Below are positions 9,460 to 18,054 of a stretch of 44,326 nt of DNA, piece by piece. How positions within the stretch are numbered: position 1 is the stretch's first letter; every line of letters begins with the position of its first letter. Source of the stretch: CAYPPG01 sp964412555 (lineage in GTDB: Bacteria; Hinthialibacterota; Hinthialibacteria; Hinthialibacterales; Hinthialibacteraceae); contig CAYPPG010000064.1 in assembly GCA_964412555.1 (NCBI GenBank), positions 1-44,326 on the forward strand, in the 5' to 3' direction. The translations under genes were made by a program, and so were the position numbers. The notes under the pieces were generated by a model. The model had not been told where the DNA came from. It ran no database searches and saw only the letters and a list, made by a program, of their open reading frames with translations.

Positions 9460-10146
9460 TTAAAGCGTACCCACTTCAAATTCCGTATCCGGCGGCAGTC
9501 CCAACAATAATTGGGTTTGCAGCACGATCACATCTTCCACTCTTTGCAAATATTTATCGCTGTAATTTTTTTCTTCCAATTCCTCCAGCATTTTATCCTT
9601 GAAATCGGTGTGAAAAATCAGCGGTGATTTAATCATGATGTACAATAAAAACTTTTCCTGTTCCGTAAATTTCGGCTGGATTCGCTGAATAATCCTCATC
9701 ATCGCTTTTCGCTCGGGAACGAGAAGTTCTTCTCGGATCAGTATGGAAAGCCTACTTTTTTCGCGAACCAACTGAAATATGACTGGACTATACCAAGCGG
9801 GTTTTCGCCGGCGCAGCATGATGTCGACATTCCGATGAACCATGGTTCTAATCACGCGCGCTTGCACAATTGGATCATCCAGTCGATCCTCAAATGGCTT
9901 CACTAGTTCATCCATCGTCGGTTTTTTCCATTCCTGAGTGATTTCACGAATCACGGCTTCGAACAGTTGTTCTTTCCCCCCGAAATGATAGTGAATACTG
10001 GCTACGTTTTCATTCGCACGCATGGCGATAGCGCGTGTGGTAACATTCGAAAATCCCAACTCGGCGGCAAGTTCCCCTGCGGCATGGATCAACACTTCTT
10101 TTGTTTTTTGGCTGCTGGCGTATGAGCCCATAAAACATTCTCGCAT
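9460..10146 (-). CDS. TetR/AcrR family transcriptional repressor of the efflux operon
   Basis: 228 residues. The N-terminal helix-turn-helix (about residues 13-60) carries the family signature: IHAAGELAAELGFSNVTTRA followed by IHYHFGGKEQLFEAVI. The C-terminal ligand-binding half is divergent, with IRTMVHRNVDIMLRRRKPAW in the middle. An alternative ATG 15 nt downstream (10131, MGSYASS) would give a more usual N-terminus; neither has a strong ribosome site. It is the first gene of an operon with the RND adaptor, pump and channel, the usual position of a local repressor that is lifted by a pump substrate. A perfect palindrome 45-66 nt upstream is its likely operator, so it should regulate itself and the pump together. 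Confidence 0.92.
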   Translation of the reverse strand: MRECFMGSYASSQKTKEVLIHAAGELAAELGFSNVTTRAIAMRANENVASIHYHFGGKEQLFEAVIREITQEWKKPTMDELVKPFEDRLDDPIVQARVIRTMVHRNVDIMLRRRKPAWYSPVIFQLVREKSRLSILIREELLVPERKAMMRIIQRIQPKFTEQEKFLLYIMIKSPLIFHTDFKDKMLEELEEKNYSDKYLQRVEDVIVLQTQLLLGLPPDTEFEVGTL

Positions 10147-10190
10147 AGATACATAATTTAAACATATGGCTGAATTTTAACAAGTGACCA

Positions 10191-10212
10191 AATTCAGTCA
10201 ACTGACTGAATT
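10191..10212 (-). promoter_or_regulatory. Palindromic operator of the TetR-RND operon
   Basis: A perfect 10-bp inverted repeat, AATTCAGTCA and TGACTGAATT, separated by two bases (AC). On the minus strand its centre contains TTGACT (10201-10196), a near-consensus -35 box, followed 17 nt later by a weak -10 (AAAATT, 10178-10173). Binding here would block RNA polymerase. A second, shorter inverted repeat overlaps it: TGAATTT at 10171-10177 and AAATTCA at 10190-10196. Its position upstream of tetR and its symmetry fit a TetR dimer site; the assignment is inferred. Confidence 0.7.
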
Positions 10213-10370
10213 GAAAAATTTACACTTTTTGAGGAAGTAAATGTGTGATGAGAACATAGATAGTGGGAGTGTTCCCGTACATATACTTTTTCAAAATGTC
10301 AAAGTTCCAAGTTGCAATGGGTTCCACTCCATACCATGAAGCAACAATTCATGCCGATAAGGGGTGATGG

Positions 10371-10604
10371 TCAGATATTGACAGAGTGCTTGCTAAGGCT
10401 GATGCGCTGGATTTTTCTCGCCGCATTCATAAGGAAATCATACGCGACCTCCACGAATTGAGAGGATAAAGCGTTGATGCAACCCATGTCGGCTTTGCCG
10501 TCAACTACGAATGCGAACTCTTCATCACCACAGACCCGGTTTGCCATATAAAAGCTGCAGGCCAGGACGCCGGCTCTACCCTTCAGCCAATATCAAGCGA
10601 TTAA
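10371..10604 (+). pseudogene. Remnant of a PIN-domain (VapC-like) toxin gene
   Basis: One plus-strand frame reads ADALDFSRRIHKEIIRDLHE, then LRG, a TAA at 10467-10469, then SVDATHVGFAVNYECELFIT and TD. The segment from VDATH to TTD matches the C-terminal half of PIN-domain ribonucleases, where an acidic residue, a His/Ala helix and a final TD motif are conserved (family pattern D-A-hhhA...FhTTD). No N-terminal half or start codon is present and the frame is interrupted, so this is a decayed fragment. The last 12 nt overlap the 3' end of the convergent radical SAM gene. No partner antitoxin is visible. Confidence 0.55.
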
Positions 10605-12185
10605 GCTTTTTACTTTTCGGTAAGTACGAATAAAACGTGAGTTCTCCATCTGCTGCAAGCGGCATTGCATATCGCGGAGATATAGTTCCTTGTCGACCAC
10701 GGGATTGCTGTCCAGGTAGGTGGCTCGGTACAGATTGGTCACCATTTCTTGTAAGATCACCGGATTCTCGCGTAGGTATTCATCGTTGACCAGGTCTTGG
10801 ACTTTTCCTTTTGTAAAACCGTTGAAATGCCCGAGAGTTAGAATATATTCCCAAAACACCATTTCTGCTGTGATCTTCGCCTGATAGGCGTGCACTCCCT
10901 TTGGGCGCTCCAATTGATCCATAATCCCTTCCTGCTTAGCGATCTCCGTCAAGCGATAATTGTCATAAAAAGCCATGGGATTGAATTTGATAATCCCCCA
11001 CGGTTTGGGGATGTCGCAGATCAGATCGAGCGTTTCGACATTGTCCTCTTCCTGTATCAGCGGATTGTAACCGATGAAATCGCAGAGTAACTTGATATCC
11101 GCATCCAAGATGTTGCGGGCGGTTTGAATTGTGCGTTCTTTCGTATGATAGCGGTTGTAAAATTGATTCAATACCCGCTGGCTTCCCGATTGAACGCCCA
11201 TGATCAGGTAACTGATGCCCGCTTCTTTCAACATGCGCAGGTTGTTCGGTTCTCCCACGTTCGGATGGGTATATCCGAAAAACGGAAGGGCGATTCTGGA
11301 GGCATACTGCGGAGCGAACTCGGCAATCCACTTTCCATCCACCGGCAGCACATCGTCATACACTTCAATCCGTTCCAGCGGCCACGGCCAATTTTGTTTG
11401 CAATATTCAAGTTCCTGAATAACATTCTCGACGGACCGCCGCCGCAGAAAACGATCGCCTTTATACAGTTTTCGGTAATGTCCGCTACAGCAATAGGTGC
11501 AGGAAAACGGACAGCCCCGCGCCGCCATAACCATATAATTGGAAAACAGATGGGTGTGGGGCGGATAGATGGCGTCAAGTATCCTATCCTGATAAATGAC
11601 GGTTTTATGATCTGCCTCATAATCCGGGAATGGGTAGTGATCCAGATTTTGTTCCAACGGCATGATGGGATTCTTGTATACGTTCCCATCTTGCTTCACC
11701 CAAATACTGGGGATTTGCGTGATATCTTTCCCCGCATCCAGCGCATTGACCAATGCGCGCATCGGATATTCCCCTTCCCCGACGCAGATCATATCCGCAT
11801 ATTGGATGTTCTCATCCGGATTCATGGTGGTATCGACTCCCCCCCATATCACAGGAACATCGAACACTTCTTTGATTTTTCCGGTTAAAAATCGCGCCAG
11901 CCCGAAACTGATAGAAGAAAACGACATACCGATCAGATGCGGATCCTGCTTCTTCAAAAGATCGAGCAACAAATCCACCTCTTTCGGAGATGCATATGTC
12001 GCCATACTGTAATAGCCGCCCTCTTCCTGCCGCTCCGGCGGAGGGACATCGTCGTTGCGAATGCAGGAAACGGCCTTGAACAGAATCAGCTCGACATGAT
12101 GCCCTTCCCGCTGTAAGATCGAGGACATATACCGAACGCCTAGGCAATATTCATCATATAAAGCGATAAACGTAACTCTTCGCAT
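10593..12185 (-). CDS. B12-binding radical SAM protein
   Basis: 530 residues from the ATG at 12185 (MRRVTFIALYDEYCLGVRYM). A GTG 27 nt upstream is possible, but a -10-like TATAAT sits just before it, which would place the transcript start next to it. Residues 1-150 resemble a cobalamin-binding Rossmann domain (DPHLIGMSFSSISFGLARFL, VIWGGVDTTMNPDENIQYAD, CVGEGEYPMRAL). The radical SAM core begins near residue 225 with GCPFSCTYC, the CxxxCxxC motif that binds the 4Fe-4S cluster. A later segment, ISYLIMGVQSGSQRVLNQFY, fits the core. Members of this class carry out methylations, ring contractions or cyclisations; the substrate here is unknown. It stands alone, convergent to the PIN remnant. Confidence 0.9.
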   Translation of the reverse strand: MRRVTFIALYDEYCLGVRYMSSILQREGHHVELILFKAVSCIRNDDVPPPERQEEGGYYSMATYASPKEVDLLLDLLKKQDPHLIGMSFSSISFGLARFLTGKIKEVFDVPVIWGGVDTTMNPDENIQYADMICVGEGEYPMRALVNALDAGKDITQIPSIWVKQDGNVYKNPIMPLEQNLDHYPFPDYEADHKTVIYQDRILDAIYPPHTHLFSNYMVMAARGCPFSCTYCCSGHYRKLYKGDRFLRRRSVENVIQELEYCKQNWPWPLERIEVYDDVLPVDGKWIAEFAPQYASRIALPFFGYTHPNVGEPNNLRMLKEAGISYLIMGVQSGSQRVLNQFYNRYHTKERTIQTARNILDADIKLLCDFIGYNPLIQEEDNVETLDLICDIPKPWGIIKFNPMAFYDNYRLTEIAKQEGIMDQLERPKGVHAYQAKITAEMVFWEYILTLGHFNGFTKGKVQDLVNDEYLRENPVILQEMVTNLYRATYLDSNPVVDKELYLRDMQCRLQQMENSRFIRTYRKVKSLIA

Positions 12186-12217
12186 TGGGTTCAACCTTAT
12201 AGGAATGATCACTTTTC

Positions 12218-12245
12218 ATTATATTAGGCGTTCGGAAACAGTCTA
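12218..12245 (-). promoter_or_regulatory. Possible promoter of the radical SAM gene
   Basis: On the minus strand TATAAT (12223-12218) is a perfect -10 box. A TAGACT at 12245-12240 could serve as -35 (4 of 6 matches) with a 16-nt spacer. The transcript would start about 25 nt before the ATG at 12185. Confidence 0.4.
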
Positions 12246-12399
12246 TGCGTTTATGGCGTTCAACCAGCAAGATAAGATGGCTCAAAGCGAAGTGTAGCCT
12301 GTCAGATAATTTTTCCCAACGAAGTAGTGAGCTAAATTGAGCCGCCCTTATTTACTGTTTTTGTATGAATGGCATATCGATCAACATAAGGAGTCCGAA

Positions 12400-13830
12400 A
12401 TGAAACGCAGAGAGTTTATTCAAAAAACCAGTCTTGCGGCAAGTGGATGTTTCTTATGCCGTCCTTCTTTATCGATCGGGGCGGTCAACGGTCAAAAACC
12501 GAATATCCTGATTGTAATCGGTGATGACATGATGTGGCGGGATTGTAAACCATATGGCAATCCCGACATTCATACTCCTAACATGAGTCGGTTGGCAAAA
12601 GAAGGCATTTGTTTCGACTCCATGCACACTTCCACTGCGATGTGCGCTCCCACACGGCAGCAACTTCTGACCGGTCTCTATCCGGTTCGCAATGGAGCCT
12701 ATCCGAATCACAGTCGTGTGTATGATGGTGTAAGAAGTTTGCCTTATTATTTGAGTCATCTCGGATATCGGGTGGGCTTGATCGGCAAACGTCATTTTGG
12801 ACCGATTGAATCCTATCCCTTCGAATTCATTAGTAATCAAGTTAAAAAAAACGGCCCCACGGATGTGAAAGCAATTTCAGAATTTGTGAACCACGATAAA
12901 AATCAACCATATTGCCTCATCGTCGCGTCCAATGAACCGCATAAGCCACTGAATCGAGGCAATCCGTCGGCTTATGACGCAGAGCAACTGACGGTTCCTC
13001 CCTACTTTGTCGATTGTCCGGAGACACGTGAGGAACTGACGAAATACTACGCAGAAATCACGTATCTTGATAGGCAGCTTGGCGATTGTATGAGCATCGT
13101 GGATCAAAGTAATCAGAAAGAAAACACGATACTGATTTTCACCAGTGAACAAGGTTCGCAAATCCCCTTTGGCGGCAAATGGACATGTAACGAAAACGGC
13201 CTGAAAACCGCATTTATCGTTCGCTGGCCGGATCAAATCAAACCGGATACGCGGACGGATGCCATGACGCAGTATGTTGATCTAGTTCCGACATTGATCG
13301 AAGCGGCGGGTGGTGATCCGCTGCCGATCGATACCGGCCGTTCGGATGCTTTCGGAAATACCAACTTTGACGGGAAAAGTTTCTTGGATGTACTGCTCGG
13401 GGAAACGGATACGCACCGTGAATATGTCTACGGCGCGCACACAACACGCGGTATCATCAATGGTTCGGGATGTTATCCGATACGTTCCGTCCGCTCGAAA
13501 CGATTTCACTATATCCGTAATTTGAATCATGAAGCGGTGTTTTACAATATTGAATCGACTCGGGAAAATACTTTGTTGTCGGTGTGGAAAAATCGGGGAA
13601 AATCCGATCCGAAAATTGCGGCGCGTGTCCGGCTATATCAACACCGGCCGGCTGAAGAATAATATGATATCCAAAACGATCCGTTCGAATTGAGCAATTT
13701 GGCGGAGAATCAAAAGTACCGGAAGATCAAAGAGGAGTTACGAAAAGAATTGGAACGATGGATACGGCAGCAAGGGGATGAAGGGATGGCAGACATCCAT
13801 TTTTCAAGACGAAATCCAAGGCCGGTATGA
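12400..13830 (+). pseudogene. Sulfatase with Tat-like signal, interrupted near its C-terminus by an in-frame TAA
   Basis: Hydrolyses sulfate esters, probably of polysaccharides, in the periplasm or outside. The start is fixed by AAGGAG 7 nt before the ATG. MKRREFIQKTSLAASGCFL is a twin-arginine-like signal. Metal-binding residues lie in NILIVIGDDMM (residues 35-45), and the formylglycine motif is C82-A-P-T-R86 in MCAPTRQQLLTG. The frame stops at TAA 13660-13662 after 420 residues. The same frame then continues YDIQNDPFELSNLAEN and on to a TGA at 13828; this is the sequence usually found near the end of sulfatases. Changing TAA to TTA (Leu) would restore a 476-residue enzyme of normal length. 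The active-site half is intact, so a truncated but folded product cannot be excluded. Confidence 0.85.
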
Positions 13831-14128
13831 TATAGACGTTTATCGGGAATTGACTCCCAAAGAAAAGTCATTTTTGCACGAAAAATATTCTCGCCTCTCC
13901 GCACAGCAAATGAATGAGCTGGAGAAGAAACTATCCCGCTTTCACTTCAGCGAAATGGTACCCTACTACATCATGCGGTATGGATTTTATGAAGGTCATA
14001 CGGATTACCGCGCCGATCCTATCGCGATTGCATTCATTTTCGGACTGAAAACCATTGAGCAAATCGAAACCGCTTTTCCCGGCCGATTGGACCAAGTTTT
14101 AACTCAACATTTTATAAACGATCGATAA
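13778..14128 (+). CDS. Hypothetical protein overlapping the sulfatase tail
   Basis: A 116-residue ORF, in a different frame from the sulfatase, overlapping the last 53 nt of its read-through frame. It has no obvious ribosome site at suitable spacing. The sequence is charged and helical in the middle (LSAQQMNELEKKLSRFHF) and then has a motif-like run, MRYGFYEGHTDYRADPIAIA. I do not recognise a family. It could be a separate small protein coupled to the sulfatase. Alternatively, it could be the true C-terminus joined through a frameshift, since the sulfatase frame becomes unlike any sulfatase after GDEGM. Confidence 0.5.
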   Translation: MKGWQTSIFQDEIQGRYDIDVYRELTPKEKSFLHEKYSRLSAQQMNELEKKLSRFHFSEMVPYYIMRYGFYEGHTDYRADPIAIAFIFGLKTIEQIETAFPGRLDQVLTQHFINDR

Positions 14129-14224
14129 TGGTATCCTGTGCTAAGAAACCGGAGATTCCATGAAAAGACAGCGGATCATCAGCGGTGTTGACATTCATAT
14201 TCGAGAAAGAAATTGAGAATCACT

Positions 14225-15802
14225 CTACTGAAGCGTTTCGATTTCTGCTTTGTGAAATATCAAGTCGACAATGCGGGCATCGCTGAGTTTGAAGCCAACG
14301 ACTTCATTTTTTGTATTGCGTAAGAACTGGCCAATCGTCGGATTGTTGGGCCGAAAGATCGGACCTCTGTCAAATAGAATTTCATCGTTTCGAACGGCTC
14401 TGGCTCCAAGCAAGTAGCGCTGACCGCGTGAAGAGCGAAATTCCAGCGCGCCATCCTCATCCAAAGATATGCGATAAAAAACATCGAGCGCTTCGGAATA
14501 ATATCTCCCTAGATAGTCCTTTGCCGTTCCCGAATCTAAGGAAGGTAAAATGCGCTTCGCATTTGCTATGTTTGGATTTCCCTCCCCAAAATAAGAATAG
14601 GAAGCATCGGTGCCCGCCCCCATCAACGACGGCTCGTGAATCAAGTAGGATTGAATGAATGTCTGCTGAGAGGTCAAAAAGTAACCGATAATGTCCATCG
14701 ATTTCATCAATAAATCATTGGCAGACAATTCATATCGATTCGAAATCATATTCGCCATCGTAATGACGGATAAATGCTCATCGGGGATCCGGACCAGATT
14801 GACACCGAAACCGATCATTCCTCCACCATGATAGATGATTTGGGGACCTTGATTGTCGATCACAAATACTCCCATTGAATAGGGATTTTCCCTGCCATCG
14901 TTCAAAATACCCCGTTGATGCATCCTTTCGAACAAGGCATGATTGCCGGCAATGGGATCGTAAAAATTTTGATCCCATTTCGCCATATCCGCGACCGTCG
15001 AATGCAATCCGCCGTCTCCGACACAGGCAAAATTAATGGGAGTATGAATGAAATCCCCTTCACTCGTTTGGATGTACGCATCGGCAAGGTGATTCACAAC
15101 TTGTTGATGATTTTCCACAAAACAACTATTTGACATCCCCAACGGGTCAAAAATCCGTTGGCGGGTAAATTCTGAAAACGGCATTCCACTGATTCGCGCG
15201 ACGATCTCAGCCAATAACATATAGCCGGAATTGCAGTACACAAATTGCTCGCCCGGCTCGAAATTTAGGGCTGTTTGCCGTGACAAAAGATCCAGCGCCT
15301 GCTCTTTAGTTACTACATCTTCGTATTGATACCATCCTGCATATTTCATAAGTTGATGGTAATCCTGCAGGCCACTTGTATGGTAGATCAAATGTTCGAT
15401 GGTAATCGTTCTGCCAAAATCCGGAATCTCCGGCAAATACATACGAATGTCATCTTCCAGCGACAGTTTTCCTTCCGCTTCCAAAAGAAGGATCGAAAAA
15501 GATGTGAATTGTTTGGATTGAGAACCACAGCGAAACACGGTTGAAGATGTGAGAGGAAGGCCAAACCGCAAACTGGCCATCCCATATTCCCTCTGGTACA
15601 CGATGCTCCCATCTTTGACTACCGCGAGAGCCACACCGGGGGAATTCGTACGATCCCATTTCTTGAAAAGGCGGTCAACCTGCTGCGTCCACTCCAGTGC
15701 CTCGGCATAAAAAGATAGTCCACACAAAAAAACACTGATTCCGAAAACGGAAAAATATCGTTTTCTTTGAAAGTTGATCTTCTTGAAGATAAAACTCATC
15801 AT
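14225..15802 (-). CDS. Serine hydrolase of the beta-lactamase (class C/EstB-like) family
   Basis: 525 residues from the ATG at 15802; a TTG 15 nt upstream is less likely. The N-terminal basic stretch and hydrophobic segment (RYFSVFGISVFLCGLSFYAE) form a signal peptide or anchor. The catalytic SxxK is SQSK in FRCGSQSKQFTSF (about residues 94-97). The YxN motif is YCN in EQFVYCNSGYMLLAEI, and the third motif is HGGG in IIYHGGGMIGFG. About 140 residues follow the catalytic domain, as in the penicillin-binding-protein-like esterases of this family. It may act as a peptidase or esterase in the periplasm; resistance to beta-lactams should not be assumed. It is monocistronic or at the end of a minus-strand set. 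Confidence 0.9.
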   Translation of the reverse strand: MMSFIFKKINFQRKRYFSVFGISVFLCGLSFYAEALEWTQQVDRLFKKWDRTNSPGVALAVVKDGSIVYQREYGMASLRFGLPLTSSTVFRCGSQSKQFTSFSILLLEAEGKLSLEDDIRMYLPEIPDFGRTITIEHLIYHTSGLQDYHQLMKYAGWYQYEDVVTKEQALDLLSRQTALNFEPGEQFVYCNSGYMLLAEIVARISGMPFSEFTRQRIFDPLGMSNSCFVENHQQVVNHLADAYIQTSEGDFIHTPINFACVGDGGLHSTVADMAKWDQNFYDPIAGNHALFERMHQRGILNDGRENPYSMGVFVIDNQGPQIIYHGGGMIGFGVNLVRIPDEHLSVITMANMISNRYELSANDLLMKSMDIIGYFLTSQQTFIQSYLIHEPSLMGAGTDASYSYFGEGNPNIANAKRILPSLDSGTAKDYLGRYYSEALDVFYRISLDEDGALEFRSSRGQRYLLGARAVRNDEILFDRGPIFRPNNPTIGQFLRNTKNEVVGFKLSDARIVDLIFHKAEIETLQ

Positions 15803-15898
15803 AATATTAACCCGCAATCAATACAGAAAATGGAAATCAGGAAATTCGTACTTCCACTATTTCTTATGGAGTTGAACTCAATCCATTTTGACGCGCTG

Positions 15899-16171
15899 TT
15901 ATAGTATCCCCCATTCGGTAAAAAACACTGTAATACCTGAGATCAATACAACCGCAGCGATAACATAATGAATCGCTCGCAACGATTGATGATTGAGTTT
16001 TACATGCAATGATTCTTCCAGTGAATCAAAAAGGAATAGAATTCCAAGGGATGTAACCCAAAGAGTGAAGAAATAGCTTGTGGTCATCAACGTGGATAAG
16101 CTGCAAAGAATGAAAAACAGTCCTAACACGAGGTGAATAATGTTGATTTTTTCGTCGGTTGTGGAATCCAT
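15899..16171 (-). CDS. Small four-helix-like integral membrane protein
   Basis: 90 residues from the ATG at 16171, chosen because AGGAG lies exactly 7 nt upstream. Hydrophobic stretches INIIHLVLGLFFILCSLSTL, TSYFFTLWVTSLGILFLF and YVIAAVVLISGITVFFTEW indicate three to four membrane passes. No catalytic motif is seen and I do not recognise the family. It lies 41 nt downstream of the unknown anchored protein on the same strand, so they are probably co-transcribed. Confidence 0.7.
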   Translation of the reverse strand: MDSTTDEKINIIHLVLGLFFILCSLSTLMTTSYFFTLWVTSLGILFLFDSLEESLHVKLNHQSLRAIHYVIAAVVLISGITVFFTEWGIL

Positions 16172-16211
16172 AACAGGTCTCCTGGCGACATTTGAATGAA
16201 TTTTCACCTAC

Positions 16212-17234
16212 TTACTCAACGGTGATCGCAATGAGAAACGGTGCACTATTCGTTATCTTCGAAACATAATCAACGCTCTCCACCTCCTCATAGGGACGTG
16301 GATTCTCCCACGTGGTTTGGAACAGACGAATCGGTTGATTGGCGGCATTCGCTTTATTTCCACTGGAAGAATCGGGATCCATGCCCACAACACTGTAAAC
16401 CAACGATTGCAACTTGGATAGGGAGGAATTTCGTTGCGATTGTACAATGGATTTGGCTTGCGGATTGGAACCATACCAAACGATGGAGGAGCGATCTGCG
16501 ATGAAGATTTCACTGCTATACCGCCACCAATCCAATACATGTTTTCCATACACAATCGTCAACTCTTTTCTCTCACCATCCGTGTAATGTAAAACGAACG
16601 CTCCAATCACGGTATTATGGGATTCTTGCCAACCTGTGGCATGCAGCACGTGAAACTGATCGAATTTCTTCCCGATTTTGATTCCATCGACACGGTCCGG
16701 ATACTGCCCACCTTCATTTCGCATCGTTTGTCCCTGCAGTTGAATAATCCCGCGGATATCGAATGACACACCGGAAAACGTTTGAATGCCTTTCGGCAGT
16801 TCGGATAGATCATTGTCCATCTCTTTCAGAGATGACGGTGAAATACTTACATTCGTGTGCCAGCTGCCTTCGAGTCCGGCATTGTAATAATCGGAAAGAT
16901 CAATCATTGTGGAATCGGCATCTTGATCACGGGAAGGAATATGCTTCTCGTCCAATCCAATTCCCGGATCGTTTTTGGATTGAGCGGTTTGCGAAACTGG
17001 TTTTGGCTCCGGTTGGGGGTGATCTTTTAATTTCTTTTCCAGCAATGTTTCCAAATTTTCCGCCATTTCGAGAGACCTTGATTCGGCATTTTCGGCCGTT
17101 TCCGTCTTTTGGTCTTCCACAGGACTTGCACCGGCTGCTTGAAGCATGCAGATGGCAACGGTTGAAACAATACAAATCACCATCAACAACACCGTTTCTT
17201 TTTTTCTGGTTATTCCATTCAATAACTCAATCAT
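16212..17234 (-). CDS. Membrane-anchored extracytoplasmic protein of unknown function
   Basis: 340 residues. AGGAG lies 7 nt before the ATG at 17234, which sets the start (MIELLNGITRKKETVLLMVI); an ATG 6 nt earlier is too close to it. One hydrophobic anchor near the N-terminus is followed by a Glu/Gln/Lys-rich linker of about 80 residues. A compact domain begins at SDYYNAGLEGSWHTNVSISP and contains FSGVSFDIRGIIQLQGQ, GIKIGKKFDQFHVLHATGW and IVYGKHVLDWWRY. That pattern of beta strands recalls a ligand-binding module found as an appendage in secreted proteins of Verrucomicrobia/Planctomycetes-like bacteria, but I cannot name it. It probably binds something in the periplasm; no active site is visible. 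Confidence 0.65.
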   Translation of the reverse strand: MIELLNGITRKKETVLLMVICIVSTVAICMLQAAGASPVEDQKTETAENAESRSLEMAENLETLLEKKLKDHPQPEPKPVSQTAQSKNDPGIGLDEKHIPSRDQDADSTMIDLSDYYNAGLEGSWHTNVSISPSSLKEMDNDLSELPKGIQTFSGVSFDIRGIIQLQGQTMRNEGGQYPDRVDGIKIGKKFDQFHVLHATGWQESHNTVIGAFVLHYTDGERKELTIVYGKHVLDWWRYSSEIFIADRSSIVWYGSNPQAKSIVQSQRNSSLSKLQSLVYSVVGMDPDSSSGNKANAANQPIRLFQTTWENPRPYEEVESVDYVSKITNSAPFLIAITVE

Positions 17235-17425
17235 GATCATTCTCCTATTGTTTTTTCGTATACATGATTGTACGTTTTGTGTCATGAATTATTTCAAAAT
17301 TTATACTGTGGATTGGATCAATAAGTGGAAAAATGTGCAGATGAATATCTTGAAAATCTGCAAAATCAGTTGGGAATGATAAAGAATTCAGGAAAGATCA
17401 CCTGAGACGGTAAGAAGATTTTCGA

Positions 17426-17905
17426 TCAACGGTACATCGCTTCGGTCTCATAATAAGCCATTTCTCCCTTCGTGATTCCATTCAATCTTCGTTCACAATT
17501 GATTACATCCTGCAAACTGGTTCCATCGAGAATGCTGGCGGTATACTCCCGTATCTCTTTCATCACGTTCCGGATACCGCACCGCTCTTCCCCGATACAT
17601 TCCTGGCATTTTCCGTAAGCTGTTTGGCTGACGCATGGAATCAAGGCGATCGGTCCGTCAATCGCCCGCAATACAAATCCCAACGATATCTGCCATGGCT
17701 CTTTCGCCAAAAAATATCCACCCCCATGTCCAATCTCTTTTTGAACAAGCCGATGCTTTTGCAAATCGATGAGGATTTGCTCTACCAATTTCTTTGAAAT
17801 CTTCTCTTTCGCAGCAAGTTCCGCTATTTGGAGTGGACCGTTCTGATATACCCGACCTAGGTGAACCAACGTTTTCAATGCATAGATAGCTTTTTGTGAT
17901 AGCAT
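17426..17905 (-). CDS. Rrf2 family transcriptional regulator
   Basis: 159 residues from the ATG at 17905 (MLSQKAIYALKTLVHLGRVY), the usual Rrf2 N-terminus. The winged helix is followed by the family recognition segment LVEQILIDLQKHRLVQKEIG and the wing HGGGYFLAKEP. Four Cys in the C-terminal part (91, 100, 103 and 109: CVSQTAYGKCQECIGEERCG) are placed like the cluster ligands of IscR-type proteins. An Fe-S or redox-sensing role is therefore likely. No isc or suf genes are nearby, so its targets are unknown. Confidence 0.9.
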   Translation of the reverse strand: MLSQKAIYALKTLVHLGRVYQNGPLQIAELAAKEKISKKLVEQILIDLQKHRLVQKEIGHGGGYFLAKEPWQISLGFVLRAIDGPIALIPCVSQTAYGKCQECIGEERCGIRNVMKEIREYTASILDGTSLQDVINCERRLNGITKGEMAYYETEAMYR

Positions 17906-18054
17906 CAGCCTACTTATCCTATAGAGTTTAAAGATATTATGGCACTGTATCCTTGTTTCTGTCAAGCAAGAATGTCAAAATATATTGGGGATAACTATTT
18001 TGAATTCATTTCAGAGTAGGGGAAAAATTTGTTTGTCTTAAGAATCCGCGTGTA

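Noticed and set aside
14160..14216. 18-codon frame (MKRQRIISGVDIHIRERN) after a GGAG-like site
   Set aside because: Too short to support as a gene; no homology recognised.
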